64,000 nt of DNA from Acephala macrosclerotiorum (Eukaryota; Ascomycota; Leotiomycetes; Helotiales; Mollisiaceae), in assembly GCA_014904845.1 (NCBI GenBank), contig MU119465.1, forward strand, positions 1-64,000, written 5' to 3'. The notes beneath the pieces are model-generated. The model had not been told where the DNA came from. It saw only the letters and a list, made by a program, of their open reading frames with translations, and searched no databases. Shown piece after piece: positions 56,242 through 64,000 of this stretch. A program made the position numbers and the translations under genes. The stretch's first letter is position 1. Each line of letters starts with the position of its first letter.

Positions 56242-57999
56242 CTACGACTCGGACCATCTCGCAATCGTAACAGCAGTCGTATAAATCATAGCCACAAGTC
56301 CCACACTCATCAAAAGCACATCTCCCATCTTCACATACTTATGCTCCGCAACGCCCTTGAAATGCAAGAAAGCAGGATAGATATAAACCAACGGCACACA
56401 AGCAAAAGATCCAATCAACGCGACGAATTTATCCAGATCCGCAGCTCCAAGAGCAGATACCACACCACATAGAATGACAATACTTGTTCTGAACGCGTTC
56501 TTCCTCCACTTTGTAGTCGGATCTCGCTTCCCGGAGCGGTGGCCGAAGAGTGAGTTCTCAACGATTCGCATCGCAGGGAAGAGTTGGACGGGATCTCCGG
56601 CGAGGACGGCGAGGGAGTAGAGGAATTGGACTGCATTGACAACTTTGGAGTCTTGGGGGAGGTTGCTGATGATTTCGACGGTGGTGGTTTCGCCGAAGGT
56701 CATGTAGCTCAGGGCGCCGACAGAGGCGAAGACGATTGTGATGATCAGCATGACGATGTAGAGCAGTCTCTCGAACTTTTCTGGCTGCTTCATTGATGAT
56801 TGGATGGGCAAGATCAAGCCGATGCCTTCGAATGTGAAGATGGCGGATCCGATGGTCAAGGTGAAATCTCGGGGGTTGAATAGTTGGACGGTATCATTGA
56901 CTCCTAATTTGGCAATGCTGGAAATGTCGAAGTAATAGATATATCCAAGTCCTAGAAGAATGAAAAGGTCTGCCAGTAAGGCCACACCTCCTAGTTTCGA
57001 TATGTTGCGAATGAAGGCCAAAGGAACGAGAACAAGCACCTGAATCGCGATGAGGGTTTTGATCGAAATCGGCGAAGCAACTGCTTCGAGGAATGAGTAC
57101 ACGTTCTCGGCTGCGAAAATGATACCGGCACAGACGAAACCAAGCTGGGAGAGGGCGATAGAGGCTAACACAATAGACCGCATCCTTTTGCCTCCAATAG
57201 CGTGTGCGATATCACCATATCCTGAAGCACCAGATCTTGTTCGGCATTGCAAGAGCAAATGAAAGGCCAGACAAGAAACCAGGGATATAACCATTAAGGT
57301 AATCAACGAAAACAGGAGACCGCCATTTTTGAAGGCTTTTGGCAGGAACAAAACTCCTGTTCCGACAAAGGACTTTATCAGAAGGAAGAATGTCCGAGTG
57401 AGAGTTGCATTTCCAGGCTTGGTTGTAGTTTTTCGCCGACCAAGCAGAGGCCGTCTCTCGGCTTCTTGTTCACTCGACAATAGCCCCTGCTCTTCGTCCT
57501 CCTCCTCCTCCTCCTCATCCTCAATTGCGTCAGAATCGGAGTTGCCTTCTACCAAGGCATATCTTGAGCCATATATGTCTAGGAACTGGACGAAATTTCT
57601 CGTGATTGGGGCAGTAAAGCTTTTCGAGCGCTGGTGCTGTTGCACAAAGTGGCGTTGAACCCCACCAGGTTGTCTATGGTCTGCCGCAGACTCTCCATCC
57701 AACTGTGGCCCCATAGGCGGCGTCTCAGGGTGTGAGAATGTCTGCGCTCTCCGCATTGGACTTGGACTTGCCCCAGCTCTACCGCCGAGTTTATACAGGT
57801 CGCGATGTATGTCCCCTCCCTGCAGCTTCAGCGAGCTTTCTTGTTCTCGTGCTTCTCTTAAGCTTTGTGTGTTATTCGAGCTTCGTAGAGGGTCTTTGGG
57901 TTCTGTTCCTTCGAGGTGGGCGGTGTATCCGAGGTCGAGATGTCTAGAGACAATCTCTGCTTCTCTTCTCTCTTCCGAGTCTCTGTCATGGTCCGACAT
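56242..57999 (-). CDS. Vacuolar amino-acid transporter, AVT3/AVT4 type (AAAP family)
   Basis: A single exon of 585 residues. A long hydrophilic N terminus with an acidic run (DAIEDEEEEEEDEEQG near 156-171) precedes eleven or so membrane segments. The first has the family signature LLIKSFVGTGVLFLPKAFKNGG. Later blocks include SGYGDIAHAIGGKRM, SQLGFVCAGIIFAAENVYS, IGSAIFTFEGIGLILPIQSSM and GDPVQLFPAMRIVENSLF. The group exports neutral amino acids from the vacuole. The cytosolic N-terminal extension is usual for fungal members. It is divergent from the Fmp42-type MFS gene. Confidence 0.93.
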   Translation of the reverse strand: MSDHDRDSEERREAEIVSRHLDLGYTAHLEGTEPKDPLRSSNNTQSLREAREQESSLKLQGGDIHRDLYKLGGRAGASPSPMRRAQTFSHPETPPMGPQLDGESAADHRQPGGVQRHFVQQHQRSKSFTAPITRNFVQFLDIYGSRYALVEGNSDSDAIEDEEEEEEDEEQGLLSSEQEAERRPLLGRRKTTTKPGNATLTRTFFLLIKSFVGTGVLFLPKAFKNGGLLFSLITLMVISLVSCLAFHLLLQCRTRSGASGYGDIAHAIGGKRMRSIVLASIALSQLGFVCAGIIFAAENVYSFLEAVASPISIKTLIAIQVLVLVPLAFIRNISKLGGVALLADLFILLGLGYIYYFDISSIAKLGVNDTVQLFNPRDFTLTIGSAIFTFEGIGLILPIQSSMKQPEKFERLLYIVMLIITIVFASVGALSYMTFGETTTVEIISNLPQDSKVVNAVQFLYSLAVLAGDPVQLFPAMRIVENSLFGHRSGKRDPTTKWRKNAFRTSIVILCGVVSALGAADLDKFVALIGSFACVPLVYIYPAFLHFKGVAEHKYVKMGDVLLMSVGLVAMIYTTAVTIARWSES

Positions 58000-58757
58000 G
58001 ATAGCCCTTCACTTCCAGATATGTTCCAGCAAGTTGTGCAGGAATTTGAGGGACATTCAGGTTCGTTCCGACTCAAACTGAGACCGCAGAGGCCTCAAGG
58101 TTTCTCAATGGCTGGGTCGAGTTTGAGTGGCTATCTTGGGTCTGCAGAGTCCTGAAGACAGTGGGACTTCGAGGTTGTTGAATTTCGAGTATTGGAGAAG
58201 CACCTACAATCCCTTCGTGTTGGTGGTATTCTTGTAAGTTGCATGATTTCCTTCTTGGAAGAATTCACTAGCAATGACGTGGTGAAGAGAATATGCTTGG
58301 GCCCACGAGCCGCTTCCAAAATTTGGTTCCTCGAGTAATGGTACGCGCTATTACGTACCTGGCAGTCCAGAATGCCACGCTTAATGTCCCTGCCGACAAG
58401 GTGCATTTGGGATTTTCATTTGCCACAACCGGGTACGGAGGACCAACGCGCCTTCCAAAATGGCGGGGATTGATCGATCTTTCCAGAACTGCCACAAGAT
58501 TATCTTACAGCAGCAGCTGCTGCGCGGATCATTTTTCCGCGCTGGGCATCGTGCGATCGAGTACTAGTATGATCACTACCTGGGATATAGCCTGACTTCT
58601 GTCAGTGCTCTTCTCCTTCTCCTCATTGCCCCAGAATCCTCTGGACATTCCTCCATTCGCGCATTGAACGAAATTTGTCGCCAGGGGACTCGATTATATG
58701 TTCCTTAGTCGAGACCTTCCCTGAGCAGAGACCGCATTCTGAACACGGGCATTTGGG
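58000..58757. promoter_or_regulatory. Divergent promoter between AVT and MFS genes
   Basis: Shared upstream region of 758 bp. No coding pattern. Confidence 0.4.
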
Positions 58758-60858
58758 ATGTCTTTGGCCCAGCATGTCTCGTCGATTGAAGGAGTAGATC
58801 GAGTCGAGCCGTCAGCAGACTCGGAATCTCTCCATGTTGTTAGACGGGTCTTGAGCTACGACGCGTTTCCGCCGGCACAGATTGAAGACCAAGCAGACCA
58901 CCAGGCAGCCTATGAGGTATCAACGGCAAGAAGAGCAGGTAAGAGTATTCCCAAGGTCCCAGCTTTGCCTGGACAATCGAGAAAATATCAATTATGTTGG
59001 CGTCATGGTATTGGGTTTGGCAACCCGAAGCCACTCTCGATCAAGCCAAGAATATCCAAGCGAAGCTGGGAAACTGAAGACGCTACTCGTTCTGTGAGTG
59101 AACACTACGCTAACATCATGCAGTCCAAGTCATAATCACTATCCTCGTCTGCTGGTTGGCCTCCGGGATTGTCTTTGGCTTCGCTGCTCTCAAGCCTGTT
59201 CTGATATCAGAAGGCGTGTATCGAGAACTATGTACCGACGATGAGCTGCGGGAAGATGTCGAGGTATGTAAGGAACAGGATATCAGGTAGTACAGCCTTA
59301 CCAGATTCATTAACTTCAATGTCCCAGTTAACCAGGAACATTCAGATTGAACCTTTTCTTCACTTTAGCTTCTATCACGACCAACATCTCTTGCCTACCT
59401 GTTGGGGCGATTCTGGATCGTTATGGCCCTCGCACTTGTGGGATACTGGGTAGTGTCTTCCTCGCCATTGGTAGCATCCTAATGTCCTACGCCTTTGCAA
59501 TCCCCGAGTTCGACGGATACCTGATCGCCAACTTCTTCCTCGCGCTGGGCGGCAGTTTCATCTTCATTCCGTCCTTCTCGATGTCAAATGCATTTCCCAA
59601 GTACTCCGGGACGATTGTGGCCCTTATTACTGGTTCTTTCGATGCGTCAGCTGCCGTTTTCCTATTCTATCGATTGGCGTACGAAGCTACCAACCACGTC
59701 TTCACCCCAGATCGGTTCTTCCTTCTCTATACCCTTGTCCCTATTTTCATATTAATGTCCCAAATTGCAATTCTGCCTTCCCAAAGCTACGATACTGTTC
59801 CGCAACTGGAGCGGAAAATAGAGCAGGCTCGTGATGCCTCTCGAGACGTCCATTCCTCCGACGATGAAATTCCCAGTGACGATGAAGTCGACCGCATCCG
59901 CTCATGGCGCTCGGATCGGCGGAAGAGCAAGATCCAGAAACTCGACAAACTCCTTGGCGACGAAGGACTTAGACAAGAGCGAGCAGACCGTGAGGAAGAG
60001 CGTCTCAGCAAAAGCGCTGTCTGGGGTGTACTTCACGGTCAACCTGCCCACAAACAGATGCTCACTCCCTGGTTCATTCTCATTACTCTCCTCACAGTTC
60101 TCCAAATGCTGCGTATGAATTACTTCATCGCTACGATCCGCTCACAGTACGAGTACATGCTCGATTCTGAGTTCTTAGCTGCAAGCATCAATCACTTCTT
60201 CGATGTTGCCCTTCCTGTTGGCGGGGTCATCTGCACGCCTTTCATCGGACTATTCCTCGATAACTTGAGTGTCCCAATTGCTCTGCTCATAATTGTCGGT
60301 CTCACCACGATCATTGGGGTACTCAATTCTCTACCGTTCATGTGGGCGGCGTACACGACAGTGTGTCTCTTCGTGGTGCTGCGACCACTTTACTATTCTG
60401 CGATGTCGTATGTCCTCACCTTCCCTTGGACATTGAAGCCTTACTGACAATGAAATTGCAGCGACTACTCAGTGAAGGTCTTCGGGTTTGCTACGTTTGG
60501 ACGTGTCTATGGAACGATCATTTGTCTGTCCGGACTTGTCAATTTCTCACAGTATGGCATTGACTCCCTCACACTAGACCTGCTCCATGGCAACCCCACA
60601 CCTGTCAACATCGTAAGTTACTCATTGCAACATTTTCAAGTTCCGAGTATCCCAATACTTCTGGGACATTTCACTGACCCGTTTTCGGTATAGGTCCTCG
60701 CTACAGCTGGATTCCTCGTCGGCACAGTTCTCGTCCTCTTCGTCTTGCAACAAGGCAATTCCCCCATAGCGCCCAAATACCCACCTCTGGCCGGATATTC
60801 AAATCCAGAACAAACACCATTGATTCACAGAATTACTGAAGTAGAAGAAGAAATGTAA
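58758..60858 (+). CDS. MFS transporter of the Fmp42 type
   Basis: Exons 58758-58938, 59124-59286, 59346-60407, 60462-60612 and 60694-60858 give 573 residues. All four introns are GT-AG and phase-consistent. Landmarks: first membrane segment IITILVCWLASGIVFGFAAL, CKEQDI/RLNLFFTLASITTN across intron 2, the MFS motif GAILDRYGPRTCGILG, and a long charged central loop with acidic DDEIPSDDEVD and basic RRKSKIQKLDKLL. Further membrane pairs follow. The family contains yeast Fmp42 and animal SLC43-like carriers; the substrate in fungi is not known, and amino-acid-like solutes are possible. The C terminus is short and cytosolic. Confidence 0.9.
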
Positions 60859-60995
60859 TACCTTCAACTTCAAATCCCCTTTCTCCCTTATGTACGTACA
60901 CAAATTTGAGTTTCAAAATAAAACCGCAGCCAATATCCCAACCCCCTCCCAGACACTCCTCCAAATACCAGAACCCAGCAATGTCCCATCCCTCT

Positions 60996-61490
60996 TCAAA
61001 CGCTCCTATAAGTATCACTCACCCAAGCAATAACCCACCCCCTCCCTTCCATCTTCACCAAACTCCAAGCATTAGTCCCGACATGATGTCGTACCCCATC
61101 GATTCGCACTTCGTATGGTGTCCATACCATTGCTAGGTCGTGATCTACTTTTACTTCAGTTTTTCTCCCATCATATAAATTCAGATCGGAAGAGCAAGAT
61201 GATTCCCAGGAGGCAGGAGCGATGTTCTCTTCCATGCTTTTGGGGCTATCGAATGGAAGACGATTGATTACTTCTGAGAGGGTTACGCTGAGGTGTTGCT
61301 TCTCGGGCTGCTGTTCTGAATTTGGTGCAGTGGTAGAAGACTCGACGGCGCCGGTGTATGCCTTAGGCCTGATGAGCAGTGCGTGTCCATCTGGTAAGAC
61401 GCAGGAGTGCATCGAGGCTGGGTCGCGAGATTTTATGCTAGAGAGGAATTTTTGGCATACGGCGAGGGCGGCGCGCTCTTCTGTTGACAT
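60996..61490 (-). CDS. NTF2-like (SnoaL/DUF4440-type) small protein
   Basis: A single exon of 164 residues. The start has the helix typical of the fold (STEERAALAVCQKFLSSIKSRD). The conserved end VDHDLAMVWTPYEVRIDGVR...GTNAWSLVKMEGRGWVIAWVSDTYR matches the strand pattern of fungal NTF2-like proteins. A family insert rich in Ser, Glu and Gln lies in the middle. Such domains bind small molecules or mediate dimerisation; no catalytic pair is clear. A final short exon cannot be excluded because a GTGAGT lies in the WVSD codons. It is convergent with the MFS gene. Confidence 0.75.
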   Translation of the reverse strand: MSTEERAALAVCQKFLSSIKSRDPASMHSCVLPDGHALLIRPKAYTGAVESSTTAPNSEQQPEKQHLSVTLSEVINRLPFDSPKSMEENIAPASWESSCSSDLNLYDGRKTEVKVDHDLAMVWTPYEVRIDGVRHHVGTNAWSLVKMEGRGWVIAWVSDTYRSV

Positions 61491-61771
61491 GGTTGCTGAT
61501 GGTTTTGGGTTGGAATTTGAGGACGAGGATGGAGATTGGGACTTGGTATTCAGGATGAAGTGGAGGTCTGAGGTGAGTGGTAGTTAGAGGGAGAGTAAAG
61601 TGGGGGAGAACGAGATTTGAGGATGGAAGTGGAATTTGAGGGAGGACGCAGTAAGGATCGGCCGTTGCCCGCCAATGCTATGCATGCTAACCGTATCCAG
61701 GTAGGTACGTCTTACATACCTCATCATGTGACACCCGTCTTATTTTGCTCGATTTCATGGCATCCACTTAT

Positions 61772-62311
61772 TCAAGCAACGCTCGCCCCACCCTCTCTCT
61801 CCATCCCGTCACTCTCCGCCGTAGTAAGTTCCGCCTCCTCTTCCGCATTAGGTAGACCAAGCGGATACTCCAAATCCAGCAACCCAACATCCGGCACAAA
61901 GAGATCCTTGAAACCTCTTCCCCCCCACAAAAGAATCAATATCTGAATAGCCTCCACCCTAACCAAAATCACCTCCCCCGGCTTCAAATTAATATCCAAA
62001 TTTGTCCCAAGATCGACCCAAAATCCCGGACCAGTGAGGTCCCCAAAACACACGATGGCTTCTAGCTGCGTTGGATGAGAAGTGGTTCTTTGATGCCCGT
62101 TGAGGGAGAGGTTTGCGGATAAGCGGACGGATTGGAAACATTTCATGGCGTGGCATTGGTTGATTTTCAGGGCAGTGGGGATGTTGGCACGGCGCGCGAA
62201 GGAGATGGCTAGGGCGAGGGCGAATCCGGAGGGGAGTTCGGATTGCATCTTACTTATTGCGATAGAGGTGCAAAGGCCATAATGTCGAGGAAAGTATTGA
62301 ATCCTACCCAA
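61772..62311 (-). CDS. Hypothetical protein
   Basis: 179 codons open; the Met at 62248 is an alternative start. The centre has a strand-like, hydrophobic pattern (PGFWVDLGTNLDINLKPGEVILVRVEAIQILILLWGG) and the C terminus is acidic. No known domain recognised. Composition is like its neighbours. Confidence 0.45.
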   Translation of the reverse strand: MGRIQYFPRHYGLCTSIAISKMQSELPSGFALALAISFARRANIPTALKINQCHAMKCFQSVRLSANLSLNGHQRTTSHPTQLEAIVCFGDLTGPGFWVDLGTNLDINLKPGEVILVRVEAIQILILLWGGRGFKDLFVPDVGLLDLEYPLGLPNAEEEAELTTAESDGMEREGGASVA

Positions 62312-63098
62312 TAAGGAGAGTTGGTTTTAAAATTAGTGGTTTATTCCCATGGGGGAGGTGTGGAGTTGTTTGTCGATTATAGGTGCTGCGTCAAGGGTGG
62401 GGTAGGATTGGAGGAAGGTTTTATTGCTTGAAGAAGGGGTTTTGGGAGGGCGTGGGGTACGTGGGCTTGTGGCCAACCGTATTTGGCATAGAAGACTTCG
62501 GGCATGATTGCTTAGGTGGCGATCAAGTCAAGAGAGATCAACTTCAGGAATGAGAATTGGGCTTTCTAAGGTTTCTTACATTTTGCGAGATTCTTTCATT
62601 CTGCGTTTTTCTTTTAGAATTGAAGGGTTTTACTGTCTCTTCTACTAAGCAAGGACGAGCACTCTTCTATTTCCTCTCTGATCTTTTGCTGAGAATGAAA
62701 GGAGGGATGATTTTCTTCCAAAGTGGTAATAGCGGGCGATGTCTTGTTGATGATTTTACTTGCTTCCATGTTTCTCGCGACTTGCATGCAGCAAGGTTCT
62801 AGTCACTGCGCGAAATCGCATTTCCCTTAATTCCAAGCAGAAACTTCTGAAGCGACCTCAAACATCTGGCTAAATTGTAAAGTCGTACTTTGGAGGGGTA
62901 AATGCAGGGTAATGTTGAATAGGCTAGATGCTATTTCAAGTGGATAGTTTCAAGATCTGTCCTCAAACAAGAGGTAAAGTCTTGTATCTGGCATGAATAG
63001 CGGTAAGATTCGAAAATTTCATTGCATTACTGACTCTGAAAGTGGAGATATTTGCCGCTCGCTTCACAAACTCTTTGCTCCTCCTCTCTGCAGACACC
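62312..63098. other. Intergenic region
   Basis: No gene supported. An open frame at 62557-62802 is hydrophobic but has no motif or splice partner. Confidence 0.45.
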
Positions 63099-64000
63099 TC
63101 AATGATATGCAGCAAGCTCCCTCTCTGTCCACTCCCACAATTCTTTCTGCAACCCCTCATCAGCACTCAACTTCGTCGGGCTTACCGGCTTCCCCACCGG
63201 CTCATATACAGCACCACTTTTCATCACTTTCTCACCACTTTTCATCACTTTCTCACCACTTTTCATCACTTTCTCACCACCCTTCATCGTCGCTGCCCAA
63301 AGCGTATTATACCCACCTTCCTTCGGCGTAATCCTTTTCAAATTCAAGGTTGCCCCTCTAATAATCACTTTATCAAGCATACTCAAATGATCCCCCAAGC
63401 CGGTATTCCATATAAGTCCAGGGTGTATTGCGATGGTGGTTATAGTGGGGTATTGGATTGCGAGTTGCGAGGCATAGAGAACGTTGGCTAGTTTGGATTG
63501 ACCATAGCACATCCATTTCGTGGCCCAACCTGCCTCTCATCAGCAACACGTTCTCCACCATTCATGTTAGAATCACTTACCGAGAGAAGCATGCATGTCG
63601 GTTTTGAGGTCCTTGAACTCAATTCCATGTTTTGGCGGACTCTTGAATGCCATACTCGTCACACTCACAATTCTCGCATCACCCTTTTCGGTCTTCGTCT
63701 TCTCAAGAGCCGGCAACAATAATTTGATCAACAACGCATGCGCCAAATGATTCACAGCAAACTGGATCTCATATCCGTCTTTGCTCGTTCCAGGAGGGAT
63801 AGCCATGACCCCAGCATTGCAGATTAGGACATCGAGTTCGTTTCCGGATCTCTCGAGGAAAGACTTGGCGCCAGCAGAGACAGACGCAAGCGAGGTTTGG
63901 TCCACCGGGATGAAGGTGAGATTTGATGAGAATGGCTTGACTTCAGCGATGAGGGCATCGGCTGCTTTGGTGTTGCGGCCAGTGAAATAGATGTGTTTCG
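63099..64000 (-). CDS. Short-chain dehydrogenase/reductase, partial at the window edge
   Basis: Exons 63581-64000 (continuing beyond the window) and 63099-63529; the intron 63530-63580 has GTAAGT...GGCAG borders. The N-terminal cofactor-binding glycine motif lies outside. Seen here are the Rossmann block YFTGRNTKAADALI, LDVLICNAGVMA, VNHLAHALLIKLLLPAL, the catalytic Ser in RIVSVTSMAF and YGQSK (YxxxK). HPGLIWNTGL follows. This is the retinol dehydrogenase/WW-domain-oxidoreductase-like group of NAD(P)-dependent enzymes. An in-frame 21-bp repeat in the last third adds three SGEKVMK units before AVYEPVGKPV. Substrate unknown. Confidence 0.88.
63214..63280 (+). repeat. 21-bp tandem repeat inside the dehydrogenase gene
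   Basis: Three near-perfect copies of a unit containing CTTTTCATCACTTTCTCAC. The length is a multiple of three, so it adds KVMKSGE repeats to the protein without breaking the frame. Confidence 0.88.

Noticed and set aside
62557..62802. 81-codon open frame with hydrophobic start
   Set aside because: No motif, no splice partner and no neighbouring evidence of a gene.
1..64000. CRISPR arrays, bacterial operons, riboswitches or phage elements
   Set aside because: No regularly spaced repeats or prokaryotic signals were seen; introns and gene families are fungal.

Overview
The window is nuclear DNA of a filamentous ascomycete (Pezizomycotina). The genes carry short GT-AG introns of 45-185 bp, and the families are typical of mould genomes: cytochrome P450, 2-oxoglutarate oxygenases, MFS and ABCG transporters, cytochrome b2 and NTF2-like proteins. 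Two very AT-rich blocks look mutated by repeat-induced point mutation (RIP). A Leotiomycete-like fungus is my guess; the sequence does not prove the class.

Layout. 1-8.7 kb is an AT-rich isochore with no readable gene. Its right edge runs through a repeat whose left copy is C-to-T/G-to-A mutated and whose right copy is not. 9.4-19.4 kb holds an orphan membrane-anchored protein, a P450 broken by a nonsense codon and a frameshift, the cellular reverse-transcriptase-related gene rvt, and a multi-exon membrane protein. A tRNA-Ile(AAU) and an ankyrin-repeat gene follow at 20.8-23.2 kb. 23.9-37.4 kb is a tandem array of nine copies of one small F-box-like gene. Four copies are open (25091, 27628, 29660, 30520). 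Five are broken (23930, 26161, 26721, 28653, and one split at 31401/36867).

The split copy carries a 5,384-bp Ty1/copia retrotransposon (31483-36866). It has 135-bp LTRs with TG...CA ends, a 5-bp target duplication with one transition, a half-tRNA-iMet-like primer site and decayed reverse transcriptase/RNase H motifs. Its inside is almost all A+T while its LTRs are nearly intact. The host reading frame is continuous across the insertion point.

37.4-64 kb is ordinary gene-dense sequence. It holds a DJ-1/PfpI protein, a cytochrome b2-type lactate dehydrogenase divergent from a paraoxonase-like protein, a Cys-rich ABCG transporter, two 2-oxoglutarate oxygenases flanking a pantothenate/allantoate-type MFS carrier, a peroxiredoxin, a disordered protein, an AVT3/4-type vacuolar amino-acid transporter, an Fmp42-type MFS protein, an NTF2-like protein, an orphan, and a short-chain dehydrogenase cut by the window end.

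The most notable items are the decaying F-box-like array with its retrotransposon hit, the rvt gene, and the clear RIP signatures at the edges of the AT-rich blocks.
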